Source of the DNA: Desulfurococcus amylolyticus Z-533
Lineage (GTDB): Archaea > Thermoproteota > Thermoprotei_A > Sulfolobales > Desulfurococcaceae
NCBI RefSeq assembly: GCF_000513855.1
Contig: NZ_KI911318.1
Location: 1,055,327 to 1,119,326 of the forward strand
Direction of reading: 5' to 3'
Length of the DNA stretch: 64,000 bases
The position numbers and the translations under genes were made by a program. The notes beneath the pieces are model-generated. The model was given only the letters and a program-made list of their open reading frames with translations, had not been told where the DNA came from and ran no database searches. The first letter of the stretch is position 1. Each line of letters starts with the position of its first letter. This document shows, one piece after another, positions 52,394 through 63,255 of the stretch.

Positions 52394-54148
52394 ATGAGTA
52401 TGCATAAAGGGATAATACATAGGGTTTCAGGCCCCCTTGTAGTAGCTGAAAACGTGCGAGGTGTAAGCGTCTACGAGGTAATCGAGGTAGGTGAGGAGAG
52501 ATTAATTGGTGAGGCCATAGGGGTAGAGGGCGATAAGGCGATAATACAGGTATACGAGGATACCACAGGGTTAAAAGTTGGTGACCCCGTATACCCTACC
52601 GGGCAACCATTATCAGCTGAGCTAGGGCCAGGCCTGATAAAATCCATATTCGATGGAATCCAGCGCCCTCTACCAGTCATCGAGGCACTTTCAGGCATAT
52701 TCGTTAGGAAGGGGGTCAGGACGACTCCTTTACCACGTGATAAAAAATGGCACTTCATCCCACTTGTCAAACCAGGTGATAAAGTTGTCGAGGGTGACTT
52801 CATAGGTTACGTTAATGAAACAGAGGTGGTTAAACACTATATAATGGTTCCACCAGGAATTAACGGGGTTATTGAATGGGTGGCCAGTGAAGGAGATTAC
52901 AGTATAGTAGAGCCTATTGCCAAGATAAGCGGTAAAGAAGTATCAATGCTCCAGAAATGGCCTGTTAGAAGACCTAGGCCTTACAAGGAGAAATTAGAGC
53001 ACAGAGAGCCGTTCATTACAGGTATTAGAGTTATAGATTTTCTATTCCCATTAGCTAAAGGCGGTAAAGCCGCTGTGCCGGGAGGCTTTGGCACAGGTAA
53101 AACAGTCCTGCTTCACACCGTTACAAAGTGGAGTGAGGCAGATATAACGATTTACATCGGATGCGGCGAGAGAGGAAACGAGATGGCTGACGCATTAAAC
53201 AGTTTCATCAAGCTAATAGATCCTAAGACCGGTAAACCAATGATGGAGAGAAGCATCTTCATAGCTAACACCAGCAACATGCCTGTCGCAGCCAGGGAGG
53301 CAAGTATATTCCTAGGTATTACACTTGGAGAATACTATAGGGATATGGGCTACAACGTCCTCCTCGTTGCCGACTCAACTAGCAGGTGGGCTGAGGCGAT
53401 GAGAGAGATCAGTGGGCGTTTAGAGGAGCTACCGGGTGAGGAAGGCTTCCCAGCCTATCTGACATCAAGGCTGGCACAGTTCTACGAGAGAAGCGGGTAC
53501 GTAAAAACCATTGGCTCAGCTGAGAGAACCGGCAGCCTCACCATCATGGGTGCAGTGTCACCGCCTGGAGCAGACTTCAGTGAACCAGTTACACAATCCA
53601 CTCTAAGGCTTATCAGGGCATTATATGCATTAGACGTTAACCTAGCGTATAGAAGGCACTACCCATCAATAAACTGGCTAACCAGCTTCAGCCTATATAT
53701 AGATAATGTAACAGAATGGTGGTCTAAAATAAGCCGTGAATACCCGTATCTAAGGGAGAGGTTCATGAAGATCCTGCAGAGAGAGACCGAGCTAGAGGAA
53801 TTAGTGAGGCTGGTGGGAGCCGACGCGCTACCTGTGGAGGATCGGCTCACCCTTGAAGTAGCTAGGATTATACGAGAGGACTTCCTACAGCAAGATGCGC
53901 TTAGCCTCGTCGATGTCTTCTCCCACCCTGTTAAAACAGTTAAGATGGCTACAATAATAGATAAGTTCTACGAGAAAGCTCTCGAAGCAATAAAGCTGGG
54001 AGTGCCATTCGAGAAAATACGCGGCATGAAGATAAGGGAGAGAATTGCTAGAATGAAACATATACCTTTTGGAGATAACACCAAGGAATTTGATAGTATA
54101 CTTATAGAAATGGAGGAAGAATTCAAGAATCTTAGGGAGGAGAGTTAG
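52394..54148 (+). CDS. atpA: A-type ATP synthase catalytic subunit A
   Basis: The 584-residue protein carries Walker A in [13 protein letters not shown] (about 231-243), the catalytic [12 protein letters not shown] (about 255-266), Walker B region [20 protein letters not shown] (about 321-340), and the bulge domain of the A family between about 110 and 190. It hydrolyses or makes ATP. No intein is present. Overlap or close spacing links it to B. Confidence 0.97.
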   Translation: MSMHKGIIHRVSGPLVVAENVRGVSVYEVIEVGEERLIGEAIGVEGDKAIIQVYEDTTGLKVGDPVYPTGQPLSAELGPGLIKSIFDGIQRPLPVIEALSGIFVRKGVRTTPLPRDKKWHFIPLVKPGDKVVEGDFIGYVNETEVVKHYIMVPPGINGVIEWVASEGDYSIVEPIAKISGKEVSMLQKWPVRRPRPYKEKLEHREPFITGIRVIDFLFPLAKGGKAAVPGGFGTGKTVLLHTVTKWSEADITIYIGCGERGNEMADALNSFIKLIDPKTGKPMMERSIFIANTSNMPVAAREASIFLGITLGEYYRDMGYNVLLVADSTSRWAEAMREISGRLEELPGEEGFPAYLTSRLAQFYERSGYVKTIGSAERTGSLTIMGAVSPPGADFSEPVTQSTLRLIRALYALDVNLAYRRHYPSINWLTSFSLYIDNVTEWWSKISREYPYLRERFMKILQRETELEELVRLVGADALPVEDRLTLEVARIIREDFLQQDALSLVDVFSHPVKTVKMATIIDKFYEKALEAIKLGVPFEKIRGMKIRERIARMKHIPFGDNTKEFDSILIEMEEEFKNLREES

Positions 54149-54150
54149 AT

Positions 54151-55554
54151 ATGTCGGTGAAATTAACCACGAGGATCTCAAGTAAACTACTTAAAGCACA
54201 GGGAGGACTATTATTGGCTGAGACAATACCTGGTGTAACATATGGTGAAATAGTAGAGGTAACGCTTCCAACAAACGAGGTGAAACTAGGACAGGTAATA
54301 GATGTCAGTAAAGGGGTGACAGTAATACAGGTATTTGGTGGAGTAGCCGACGTTGATCTATCTAGGTCAAGAGTAAAGTACCGCGGGGAGACGCTTAAAA
54401 TACCTGTAAGCATCGACATGCTTGGAAGAATATTTGATGGATTAGGCAGGCCAATAGATGGGGGTCCAAGGATCATCCCGGAGGATTATCTCGACATAAA
54501 TGGGGCGCCATTGAACCCAGCTTCGAGGTTACCGCCCTCAGAGTTCATTGAAACCGGTATTTCAGCTATTGATGGATTATTCAGTATTGTAAGAGGGCAG
54601 AAACTCCCAATATTCAGCGGCTCAGGCCTACCCCATAATAGGATCGCCGCCCAGATAGTTAGACAGGCAAGAGTTCTCGGTAAAGAGGAGAAGTTCGCCA
54701 TAGTGTTTGCAGCTATAGGAGTACCATATGATGATGCAATGTTCTTCATAGATAACTTCAAGAAGACCGGTGCCCTTGAGAGAACTGTTGCATTAATCAA
54801 TACAGCTAGTTCACCAGTCATAGAGAGAATTGCAACACCCCGTGTAGCATTAACCATAGCTGAGCACCTAGCGTGGACGCATGACATGCATGTACTTGTA
54901 ATATTAACAGACATGACCTTCTACTGTGAAGCCCTTAGAGAACTCAGTGCCGCAAGAGAAGAAGTCCCAGGTAGAAGAGGATACCCTGGCTACATGTATA
55001 CTGATTTGGCAACAATATACGAGCGTGCCGGGCGCGTCCACAGTAAGAAGGGTAGTATAACACAGCTACCAATACTCACCATGCCAGATGATGATATTAC
55101 ACACCCAATACCGGATCTCACAGGGTATATAACAGAGGGTCAGCTAGTTCTCTCGAGACAGCTATGGTTGAAGGGTATATATCCACCATTCGATCCACTA
55201 ATGAGTCTTTCAAGGTTGATGAAGGATGGAATTGGTGAAGGAAAGACAAGAGAGGACCACAATAATGTATTTATGCAGTTAATAAGCGCCTATGCTGAAG
55301 GTATAAGACTGAGGGAGCTCTCCGTAATAGTTGGTACGGAAACACTTACTCAGAGGGATAGGAAGTACCTCGAGTTTGCTGACAGGTTTGAAAGGGAGTT
55401 CATTGGACAGGGAGAATATGAGCGGAGGAAGATAGAGGAGACGCTGGATAAGGGATGGGAGCTTCTAGCTATTCTACCCGAAGAAGAATTAAAGATGATT
55501 AAAGTAGAATACATAAGGAAATATCATCCCAAATATAAAGGTGGCAACCCATAG
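54151..55554 (+). CDS. atpB: A-type ATP synthase regulatory subunit B
   Basis: The 467-residue protein is homologous to A but has [15 protein letters not shown] (about 152-166) in place of the Walker A loop, which marks the non-catalytic subunit. [20 protein letters not shown] and [21 protein letters not shown] are family hallmarks. It starts 2 nt after A. Confidence 0.97.
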   Translation: MSVKLTTRISSKLLKAQGGLLLAETIPGVTYGEIVEVTLPTNEVKLGQVIDVSKGVTVIQVFGGVADVDLSRSRVKYRGETLKIPVSIDMLGRIFDGLGRPIDGGPRIIPEDYLDINGAPLNPASRLPPSEFIETGISAIDGLFSIVRGQKLPIFSGSGLPHNRIAAQIVRQARVLGKEEKFAIVFAAIGVPYDDAMFFIDNFKKTGALERTVALINTASSPVIERIATPRVALTIAEHLAWTHDMHVLVILTDMTFYCEALRELSAAREEVPGRRGYPGYMYTDLATIYERAGRVHSKKGSITQLPILTMPDDDITHPIPDLTGYITEGQLVLSRQLWLKGIYPPFDPLMSLSRLMKDGIGEGKTREDHNNVFMQLISAYAEGIRLRELSVIVGTETLTQRDRKYLEFADRFEREFIGQGEYERRKIEETLDKGWELLAILPEEELKMIKVEYIRKYHPKYKGGNP

Positions 55555-55645
55555 TTGGATACGCGTATACAATCCTTCCACCTAATAGAAATAATTTACT
55601 ATGAACACCGTTTTTCAATAATCCCATGTTTAACGGTGGCAATTA

Positions 55646-56338
55646 ATGAAGGCCACCGTTCTTTATAGTGGTGGAAAGGATTCAACATATGCCCTGCATA
55701 AGGCAGTTGAAGCAGGGCATCAAGTGGCAGTTCTCTCAACTATTATACCACTCTACAAGTACTCTATGCTCTACCATAAACCAAGCTTCAACGTTGTCCA
55801 GGCGCAAGCATATTCTCTAAACATACCGCTTGAATCCATTGGTGTCTACGATGAGAAACTAGAGTTAGATGCCTTGAGAAATCTGCTTAGAAGAGTCAGG
55901 GACAAGTATGGTATAAAGATACTTGTGACTGGGGCCATAGTCAGCAACTATCAGAGAACTAGGTTTAAGGCTATCGCGGATGAACTAGGGCTCGAATTAT
56001 ATACCCCACTATGGGGCAGAGACCCCCGTAGCTACCTTGAGGAATTACTAGATTATGGTGTCAGGTTCCTCGTTACATCCATAACGAGCATGGGGATACC
56101 CCTGGATATACTGGGTAGGGAAATAACAATGAGTGATGTTGAGAGACTAGTTAAACTAGCGGAGAAATACGGATTTAACCCATCTTTTGAGGGCGGTGAT
56201 GCTGAAACCATTGTTGTTGATTCACCACTGTTTAGGTATAAGTTGGTTATTACTGGTGAGAAAAGCATTGTTTCCGAGTTTGAGGGATACTTCGAGCCTT
56301 TGAGGATTAAACTGGTTGAAAAAAACCTACTACTTTAA
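55646..56338 (+). CDS. dph6: Diphthine-ammonia ligase
   Basis: The 230-residue PP-loop protein has VLYSGGKDSTYALHKA (about 5-20), VTGAIVSNYQRTRFKAIADELGLELYTPLWG split over about 95-126, and EGGDAETIVVDSPLF (about 187-201), the DPH6 pattern. It adds the amide to diphthine on elongation factor 2. Its 3' end overlaps the convergent small gene by 9 nt. Confidence 0.92.
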   Translation: MKATVLYSGGKDSTYALHKAVEAGHQVAVLSTIIPLYKYSMLYHKPSFNVVQAQAYSLNIPLESIGVYDEKLELDALRNLLRRVRDKYGIKILVTGAIVSNYQRTRFKAIADELGLELYTPLWGRDPRSYLEELLDYGVRFLVTSITSMGIPLDILGREITMSDVERLVKLAEKYGFNPSFEGGDAETIVVDSPLFRYKLVITGEKSIVSEFEGYFEPLRIKLVEKNLLL

Positions 56339-56578
56339 TCTCTCAATATATACTTTTACCGTGTCCGCAAGATGCTCCGGCTTGGTATACCATTTATCAT
56401 ACTTAAAAGAGTTCCCATCGGATGTTGTTAATACAACATAGTCTTTTTCATCCCTTATTGTTAAGACGGCTTTACCTTCCCTTAAGATCATTACCTCTAA
56501 CGCTGATTTATCCTGGAATTTTACACCAGGTACTTTGCTTGCTATCTGTATTTTTAACTGCTTTATATATTCACTCAT
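56330..56578 (-). CDS. Small protein of unknown function
   Basis: The 82-residue protein is Lys-rich with an alpha-beta-beta-beta-alpha pattern (KAVLTIRDEKDYVVLTTSDG, about 34-53; C-terminal helix LADTVKVYIERLK). No family is recognised. The convincing start at 56578, charged composition and a short overlap with DPH6 support a real gene. Confidence 0.6.
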   Translation of the reverse strand: MSEYIKQLKIQIASKVPGVKFQDKSALEVMILREGKAVLTIRDEKDYVVLTTSDGNSFKYDKWYTKPEHLADTVKVYIERLK

Positions 56579-56702
56579 CTATACCACCTGGGAAACGCTT
56601 ACTAATTAAAGGATTTAATTATGGACTTTAAAAGTTAATGGTTCCGTTTTTCTAATCCTTTCTAATCAAGAATATAGTCAGCTAGTTGGAAATCCATTGG
56701 GC

Positions 56703-58151
56703 CTAATATGTTACACCTAGCAGGGCATATCTATCAGCTTTATTACTACACGCCATGTACTGGGTAGGTGAAGGGAGAGGTATCGGGGACTCGACTATCT
56801 CTCCGAGGACGTTCTTGCCCGTCTCTTTCTCGAGTTCCTCAGCACATCCCTTGCTTCCATCCCAGGGAGCGATGATTAATCCATTGAACCCCTTATTCTC
56901 AGGATAATCCGGCAAGAATATTGTTTTCTTCTTAAGGTGCTCCAACCCCTTAATCCTCAGATACTCGTTTATCTCGGACCATATCTTGCGGAGGGTTTCA
57001 AGGACCTCCTCTAGCCTAACTACCTGCTTCTCTCTTTTATCCCGCCTAGCAATGGTTACTGTTGATGTCTCAACCTCCCTAGCCCCTACCTCTATCCTGG
57101 TTGGCACTCCCTTCATTTCCCAGTAATAGTATTTCCATCCAGGTGTATGCTCTAGGTCGCTGTCTATGAAGACTCTTAAGCCATGTGACTCCAGCATGCT
57201 TCCTATCTTTAAAGCGTATTCAAGAATCTCTTTTTCACCAGGCTTCATTATTGGCACTATGACGACCTGTATTGGTGCGATTTCTGGCGGGAAGAATAAT
57301 CCTACCTCGTCTCCATGTATTCCTATAACCGCGCCTAGAACTCTCTCGCTCACACCATAACATGTCTGGTAGACGTATTTCTCTTCTCCATCAGTATCCA
57401 TGAATTTTATCTCGAATGCCCCAGCGAATTTCTGCCCTAGATTTATAACGCTACCTAGCTCGAGGCCTTTTCCATCAGGCATAACCGTTATGAAGTCGTA
57501 ATTATACTCTGCACCAGCAAACGTGTCCCATGGAGGTGTCTTGACTATGAAGTAGGGTAGCTGAAGCCTACTGAAGAACTCCTTATATATCCCTATGGCC
57601 TCGATTATCTGTTTCTCGGCCTCTTCTCTCGAGTGGTGTGCCGTATGAGCCTCTATGAAGCCCATTATCTCTCTTACCCTTAGTATTGGATGAGTCATCT
57701 TTGTCTCATACCTGAACACGTTTACTACTTGATACATTTTCAATGGAAGATCCTTCCTCCCCTTTATCCACATGTTCCACATGTAATACATTACTGTTTC
57801 ACTGGTTGGCCTAACGAATAATCTCTCATTAAACCTCCTCGTCATTGTTCCCTCAACAATGAATGTTTCTCCTCCGAAACCCTGTAGAAAATCTTTTTCA
57901 CGTGAAAACACGCTTTCTGGCACCATTGTAGGGAAGTATGCCTCTTGGTGTCCTGTTTTCTCGAGGAGATCCACTATTATCCTCTGGGTGAGCCTCAATG
58001 CTTTCAATCCGTATGGCATCCATACATACATGCCTTTAACAGGGTATCTTATATCGATGACGCCGGCTTCCTTTAATACTGCCTGATACCACTCGGGGAA
58101 GTTTTCATATTTATCTATCCCAATGCTTTTCCTAATGCTCATCGCTTGCAC
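56703..58151 (-). CDS. proS: Prolyl-tRNA synthetase
   Basis: The 482-residue protein is the archaeal/eukaryotic-type ProRS. Class II motif 2 region FRYETKMTHPILRVREIMGF (about 147-166), LFVRPTSETVMYYMW before it, GTFAGAEYNYDF-like substrate loop (DTFAGAEYNYDF, about 211-222), KGVPTRIEVGAREVE in the anticodon-binding domain and the zinc-like C-terminal domain ending in ALLGVTY, where a Tyr terminus is typical. Its start overlaps the M28-like gene by 20 nt. Confidence 0.96.
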   Translation of the reverse strand: MQAMSIRKSIGIDKYENFPEWYQAVLKEAGVIDIRYPVKGMYVWMPYGLKALRLTQRIIVDLLEKTGHQEAYFPTMVPESVFSREKDFLQGFGGETFIVEGTMTRRFNERLFVRPTSETVMYYMWNMWIKGRKDLPLKMYQVVNVFRYETKMTHPILRVREIMGFIEAHTAHHSREEAEKQIIEAIGIYKEFFSRLQLPYFIVKTPPWDTFAGAEYNYDFITVMPDGKGLELGSVINLGQKFAGAFEIKFMDTDGEEKYVYQTCYGVSERVLGAVIGIHGDEVGLFFPPEIAPIQVVIVPIMKPGEKEILEYALKIGSMLESHGLRVFIDSDLEHTPGWKYYYWEMKGVPTRIEVGAREVETSTVTIARRDKREKQVVRLEEVLETLRKIWSEINEYLRIKGLEHLKKKTIFLPDYPENKGFNGLIIAPWDGSKGCAEELEKETGKNVLGEIVESPIPLPSPTQYMACSNKADRYALLGVTY

Positions 58152-59652
58152 CCTGTATACTTCTCCTACATACCTGTAGTTCTAGTATGTTATTTAACAA
58201 TTCATCAATCTTAATAAGCATGAAGGACTCTATTCTTTTAAGGATACTGTTTATCAGGCTTGGCTCTAGTCTTACCCCTGCATCCAGTATTATGTTATCG
58301 AGGCTCCACACAATTATCCTCCCCCTTTCCCCAAGCCTATACTCAACTCTATTCATATACTCCCCGAGAAGCGAATATAGGGGCGCATGGGTTATACATG
58401 AGTGAAATTCGCCGCCTGCAATTACATATAGTGAGGCTAAAGCAGATGTATAGGTAATTAGAGCCTTGACAGCGTTGGAAACCCCGGTGAACCTACTGGA
58501 TTCATAAATCCTTGTCACCGAATTCCTGTACTCTAAGGGGGCTGCATCATGCTTTTTAACCAGTTCACTCCATAGCCTTTTAAGCATTGATTGGGGGTCC
58601 TCTACTATTTTAAGGAGGGCTTCGATAACGTACCCTATATCTTTATATATATCTCTTTCCACATTACCCGGGCTTAACCCTGAGATTGTTACCGAGGGAA
58701 TCCCATGATTCAGGTATGCTAGGCTATCGAAGCCGAAGTGTGTTTTACCTTTGTTCACGGTGTCTGGGTTGGGGAGAAGCGGTATCGGGTTATCTATTAT
58801 CTCGAAAACATCTCCTTTAAAATCCAGGTTTATATCTAGGAGGGTGTTATCCAGCAGGTTCTTTGATTCAAGGATCTCTAAGAGGTATCTAGAGCCCCAG
58901 GACCATGTATAACTATTCAACTGGGGATCGCCTATCTCCTTCGCCGTGTACGATACAAAAACAACTTCTACATTACTATGCCTGGTTGCGATAGTTAAGA
59001 TGTCTCTAAGTAATTCAATGTATTTACCTATATATTCACTATCATCTGGGATCCCATCATGATGTGTGGACACGTGTACTTTAACTTTATCACCATTACT
59101 CATCCCTGCTAACATCGTCCTCCCAACCCCATCATGTATCCTCGCCTCTGTCTCAACACGTATTCTTTCCCCATTGAAACCACTCATCCTCCTAGGATTA
59201 GACTCGAGGACTACGACAGGGATCCCTGGCGGGGTATCCGGCTTTAAGACCGGTATACTACTAGATAATACTGCGGCATCCCATGGTCTCCCTCCTTCAT
59301 ACATGAACACTATAGCCTCTGCACCGTTCTTCAATGCCTCGCCTACAATGAATCTGAGCTCATGGATATTAGAGGGATATTCATGGAGGAGCACCTTGCC
59401 CCCCAGTTCTCTGCTCACTCCTTTAGCTGTTAGACCCCTGCCCTCACCAACCCCTGTGAGCGTGTACGGTAGTGGTCTACACTTATATTCCTCACCATTT
59501 ATCTCGATAACACACTTACTCCAGTCCCATCTCAGCACTGGTGTCTCGTAGATTGTTACCCAGTCAAAGTACTCATCCAGCGTCTCCCTGAGGGTTTCAA
59601 GAAACTTTTTCTCAGAGGCTGAGCCCGGCTTGATTACCCCGACCACTTTCAA
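58132..59652 (-). CDS. M28-like metallopeptidase
   Basis: The 506-residue protein has a metal-binding pattern of the M28 type: VHVSTHHDGIPDDSEYI (about 192-208, His and Asp ligands), VEVVFVSYTAKEIGDP (about 230-245, Glu ligands) and GFDSLAYLNHGIPSVTISG (about 314-332). The N-terminal part contains an inserted PA-like segment (AIVFMYEGGRPWDAA). It is likely an aminopeptidase; no signal peptide is evident, so it acts in the cytoplasm. It is co-transcribed with proS. Confidence 0.75.
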   Translation of the reverse strand: MKVVGVIKPGSASEKKFLETLRETLDEYFDWVTIYETPVLRWDWSKCVIEINGEEYKCRPLPYTLTGVGEGRGLTAKGVSRELGGKVLLHEYPSNIHELRFIVGEALKNGAEAIVFMYEGGRPWDAAVLSSSIPVLKPDTPPGIPVVVLESNPRRMSGFNGERIRVETEARIHDGVGRTMLAGMSNGDKVKVHVSTHHDGIPDDSEYIGKYIELLRDILTIATRHSNVEVVFVSYTAKEIGDPQLNSYTWSWGSRYLLEILESKNLLDNTLLDINLDFKGDVFEIIDNPIPLLPNPDTVNKGKTHFGFDSLAYLNHGIPSVTISGLSPGNVERDIYKDIGYVIEALLKIVEDPQSMLKRLWSELVKKHDAAPLEYRNSVTRIYESSRFTGVSNAVKALITYTSALASLYVIAGGEFHSCITHAPLYSLLGEYMNRVEYRLGERGRIIVWSLDNIILDAGVRLEPSLINSILKRIESFMLIKIDELLNNILELQVCRRSIQGASDEH

Positions 59653-59729
59653 CCCTCTCTTATAGGTTTCATCTTTAATAAGGGATATAGTATTTTACAT
59701 TGAAGAATACTGTTTCAAGGGGAGTATGC

Positions 59730-60197
59730 ATGACAACCAATATATTAGAGCTGGAAAACGTTAAGAACCTGGATGCGTTACTGGATATTCTGGTTGGCAA
59801 GGGATATAGGATAGAGCCCGGCCCCCACGCTGTCATGGAAGATCACAGTGAAATCAGCGTATTTAAGGGGTTTAAGAACAATGAGCTGGCCTTCATTATT
59901 ATCGCACATTATATTACTCAATACTATAGGGTCGTATTAAACTGTAAATATGAGGACGACCAAAAGTTCCTCGAGGAGCTGCTTAGAGTCAAGTATAGTG
60001 GTGAAAAGTGGAGCATACCTGTTAACCCGGTGTTTATCGCTGTATTTAACGAGGATGTCATCAAGGATATAGAGGGTTACCAGGACACCTACCCAGTTAG
60101 TGATGGAGAAGCACTGGTTACCAGATACCGTGAGAAAAACCCTGGTTACAAAGATATCCCAAGGGTTATTATAGCCAGGTTGATCGACGAGGCCTAA
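59730..60197 (+). CDS. Protein of unknown function
   Basis: The 155-residue alpha/beta protein has no recognised motif. ATG at 59730 is chosen because AAGGGGAG at 59717-59724 is a strong Shine-Dalgarno site 5 nt upstream; the frame otherwise extends to TTG 59700. Three cysteine-free beta strands around [20 protein letters not shown] (about 52-71) stand out. It overlaps the convergent XerA gene by 4 nt. Confidence 0.65.
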   Translation: MTTNILELENVKNLDALLDILVGKGYRIEPGPHAVMEDHSEISVFKGFKNNELAFIIIAHYITQYYRVVLNCKYEDDQKFLEELLRVKYSGEKWSIPVNPVFIAVFNEDVIKDIEGYQDTYPVSDGEALVTRYREKNPGYKDIPRVIIARLIDEA

Positions 60198-61198
60198 GAC
60201 TCAATAGAGGCCGCCTCTCGTTGCATACTACCACAGTATGGACAATATAACGCATCAAAGGGGAGCTCCCTACCACATCTAATGCATCGTCTTACCCTGG
60301 TTTCGGGGTGCTTATCCATTTTCTCATAATACTCTTTCTTCAAGTCCTCTACTGAGAGATGAAGGTATATCTGCGTAGTCTTAATGTCCGAGTGACCCAG
60401 TAACCTCTGGAGTGCTGGAAGGCTGAGGCCTCTTCTCAGGGCGCGCGTAGCAAATGTATGTCTTAATACATGTGGTCTAACCCTCTCAGGGGCTATTCCA
60501 GCCCGTGTAGCCAATCTCTTTAACTTCTTATATAATCCACTATATGTTAAATTAAAGAGCCTGTCTCCAGGCATCAACCCATTGAGCCTTATCCAGGCAT
60601 CAAGCATCTTGAAGGTTTCCTCTGTAGCTACGACGTACCTCTCCTTACCGTACTTGGCCGAAGTAACCTTTATCACTCTACTATGGAAATTAACGTCTTC
60701 AACACGGAGGCCCAATAACTCACGGCTACGGAGGCCAGTGTCAACAAGTAATCTCAATACTAGTTTATCCAGTGGGGTCCTAGCAACATTATAGAGTTTC
60801 TCAACCTCTTCATCGCTCAACACATTAATGCTGGCGTGGGGCCTCCTTACCGGTGTCACAACTATATTTACTCCAAGCCATTCAAAAAACCTCTTAAGGA
60901 ACAAGGTATAGTAATGGAGTGTAACCAGCCATTTCTCCTTATCACTTATTTTCCTGTTTGGAAACCCGTTTCTCAATCGATCATTACGCCATGCCAATAT
61001 ATCCCTTAAAGTTACATCCCTTAACGGTTTATCCCCGATGAAACCAAGGAAGTCTTTGATAGCAGATAGATACGCCTTTACCGTCTCTTCTGATGCTCCT
61101 GATGCCTCAAGAGATGCCTTAAACTCCTCCACTATCTCTTTATTGCTTAAATCCAGCATACCTTGAGGCGCTTTACCAAGTTCTATTCTGCCCGGCAA
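60194..61198 (-). CDS. xerA: XerA-type tyrosine recombinase with C-terminal zinc ribbon
   Basis: The 334-residue protein has a SAM-like core-binding domain (about 20-115) and a catalytic domain with the RKHRHY set: [12 protein letters not shown] (about 163-174, Arg), [11 protein letters not shown] (about 193-203, Lys), [11 protein letters not shown] (about 243-253, His and Arg), [15 protein letters not shown] (about 265-279, His and Tyr). A zinc ribbon with [19 protein letters not shown] (about 308-326) is added at the end. Likely the chromosome dimer resolvase; no integrated element surrounds it. Confidence 0.88.
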   Translation of the reverse strand: MPGRIELGKAPQGMLDLSNKEIVEEFKASLEASGASEETVKAYLSAIKDFLGFIGDKPLRDVTLRDILAWRNDRLRNGFPNRKISDKEKWLVTLHYYTLFLKRFFEWLGVNIVVTPVRRPHASINVLSDEEVEKLYNVARTPLDKLVLRLLVDTGLRSRELLGLRVEDVNFHSRVIKVTSAKYGKERYVVATEETFKMLDAWIRLNGLMPGDRLFNLTYSGLYKKLKRLATRAGIAPERVRPHVLRHTFATRALRRGLSLPALQRLLGHSDIKTTQIYLHLSVEDLKKEYYEKMDKHPETRVRRCIRCGRELPFDALYCPYCGSMQREAASIES

Positions 61199-61400
61199 AA
61201 CAAATCCCTGCCAATGGATCCACTATTATCATGTTTTAAGATAAAGGGCTACTACTAATACGATGGTTTAAACATTATTACCTGCTGTAATCAAATAACA
61301 ATAATGGGATGAAGATGCGTGGCAGGTTAAACCCTTGAATGGGATGAAGACGCCGCGCGGGGCTGACCTTTATCCAGGTATTCAAGCAGGAAGTGGTACC

Positions 61401-62378
61401 ATGCCTAGGCGCGTGATACTTGTTCATGGCGATAGTGATGGTGTAGCCTCGGGGGCGTTGGCCTATAATTTCTACAAGGCTAGGGAGGAACCAGTAGTCT
61501 TTTTCACACACCCGGTTGGACTACTAGGGGATCTCAGGGAGTTCACGAGGAATGGCGACAACATATTTATTGCTGATATAGCCTTGAACGAGGTGCATGC
61601 TGAGGAGGTCCTGAGACTACTCGAGGAGAGAGGAAGATATGGTGAAGTCGTTTACATAGATCACCACCCGGAACCCCTCAATACCAGGCTTAATGATATG
61701 GATAGAGTTAACGTATATCATAATACTTGTTGCTCCGCCTCTGAGTTGACATATATATTCCTTCACGAGAGGGGCCTGGACCCAGAATACTCTCGGATAG
61801 CACTATACGGAGCCATAGGCGACTATCTCGATGAAACCCAATGGGTTAAAAGAACGCTGACCGAATGGGATAAGAGGTCCATATACCTCGAGGCAGGCAT
61901 ACTAATCCAGGCCTTGGAGGGAACTCGGCGTGACTATGAGTTCAAACGGAGAATAGTAGAGTATTTATCTAGAAATAGCATTCCAAGCAGTAATCCAGTT
62001 ATTGTTGAAAGAGGGTTGGAGCAGGCTAAACGAGATGAAGAGCTACGGGTATGGGTCAAGGAGAATATCCGTGTCTATAGAGCAATAGGGTATGTCGTAA
62101 ACCCTCCTGGAAGCATTGGTAAAGCTGCCAACTATGCGAGGGTATATGGGGGTACACGGGTAGGTATAGCCATTGAGGAACGAGGCGATACATATGTAAT
62201 GAGCCTACGGGGAGATAACACCATTGATTTAAACAGGGTTCTCAGAATCATGTCGAGGGAGCTTCCTGTTATGGGTGGTGGACACCCGTTCGCTGCAGGA
62301 GCCAGGGTTAAAAAAGAGTTTTTCAACGAGTTTCTCGTCAGGCTCGATGAAGCCATTAAAGGCTTTTCACAACAGTGA
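61401..62378 (+). CDS. DHH-family phosphoesterase (second copy)
   Basis: The 325-residue protein has LVHGDSDGVASGALAYNFY (about 6-24, motif I), FIADIALNE, VVYIDHHPEP (about 84-93, DHH motif) and a DHHA1 domain with MGGGHPFAAGARV (about 293-305). ATG at 61401 is chosen since the fold begins there and GGAAGTGG precedes it; the frame is open to 61335. It is not closely similar to the copy at 43109-44137, which has DWDADG. Single-strand nuclease or oligonucleotide/pAp phosphatase activity is likely. Confidence 0.82.
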   Translation: MPRRVILVHGDSDGVASGALAYNFYKAREEPVVFFTHPVGLLGDLREFTRNGDNIFIADIALNEVHAEEVLRLLEERGRYGEVVYIDHHPEPLNTRLNDMDRVNVYHNTCCSASELTYIFLHERGLDPEYSRIALYGAIGDYLDETQWVKRTLTEWDKRSIYLEAGILIQALEGTRRDYEFKRRIVEYLSRNSIPSSNPVIVERGLEQAKRDEELRVWVKENIRVYRAIGYVVNPPGSIGKAANYARVYGGTRVGIAIEERGDTYVMSLRGDNTIDLNRVLRIMSRELPVMGGGHPFAAGARVKKEFFNEFLVRLDEAIKGFSQQ

Positions 62379-63158
62379 CTTCATTTTCTCCTCTATTAGC
62401 CTTGAAGCCTCATCCCTACCTAGTTGGGTAGGCTTGGTCTTCCTCAGCTCCTCGAGTATCTTATCGGGGGCTTCAACGTATTGATTGAGCCTCCCATGAG
62501 TTCTAGCGATATACCTGTATGCTATCTCCCCATCTCCAAGTAATACCGCGTCGAACACTACGTCTTCACCGCTGGCAACCATTGATACAAGCCCTATCGA
62601 GGCTCCCTCCCTCCCGGTTATCTTGAAGAGGTAGCCTCCCTCAATTGTTTCACCAACAAGGTCTAGTGACATAATCCTATCTAGGGGGTCTTCGACTGGT
62701 TTCACTGGTTTCTCCACCACGGTTTCCTCAGTCTCCCCAGCCAGGATTCTCTCTGCTTCCTCACGCGTAGGTGCTTCCTTATATTTCTCCTGGATCTCAG
62801 CTAGTTTCTCGTTAATTACCTTGTTCTTTATGCTCTCGACCTGTTCATCCGGTACTCTCTTGAATACTTCTAGTTTAAGTGTATCATATAGCCATTTTAT
62901 TCTCATGGCTTTCTCATCGATAATGTACTTCACCCTGATTCTAACAGCATCTCCCTTATCTACTTTTACCCCTTCAACCAATACGTGGAAGAGCAACATG
63001 TTTAGCTCCGCGGATGCTCTCGCAATCTCCCTCGCAAACTCCTTGTTTGTTTTCACGATACCTGCTAACTGAGCATAGAGGGTTCTACGTAGTTTATCAG
63101 CATATGCACCGGCTATCACGATACCAGTGTTTAACTCTTTGGCTACCTCCCCACTCAT
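62367..63158 (-). CDS. DUF2258-like archaeal protein
   Basis: The 263-residue protein begins LNTGIVIAGAYADKLRRTLYAQL (about 9-31), which I associate with DUF2258 of Crenarchaeota. An acidic linker (about 140-155) separates this from a C-terminal domain (IMSLDLVGETIEGGYLFKITG onward). No catalytic motif is seen. The gene overlaps the convergent DHH gene by 12 nt. Family name is from memory and moderately sure; function unknown. Confidence 0.6.
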   Translation of the reverse strand: MSGEVAKELNTGIVIAGAYADKLRRTLYAQLAGIVKTNKEFAREIARASAELNMLLFHVLVEGVKVDKGDAVRIRVKYIIDEKAMRIKWLYDTLKLEVFKRVPDEQVESIKNKVINEKLAEIQEKYKEAPTREEAERILAGETEETVVEKPVKPVEDPLDRIMSLDLVGETIEGGYLFKITGREGASIGLVSMVASGEDVVFDAVLLGDGEIAYRYIARTHGRLNQYVEAPDKILEELRKTKPTQLGRDEASRLIEEKMKSLL

Positions 63159-63255
63159 AAGTGATCCCTAAGAAATAATATATTATCTCAGCTTAATTAA
63201 CTTAATTAATGCCTTGAACTGATTTATTACCCTGTGAGAAACTACTTTTAATACA

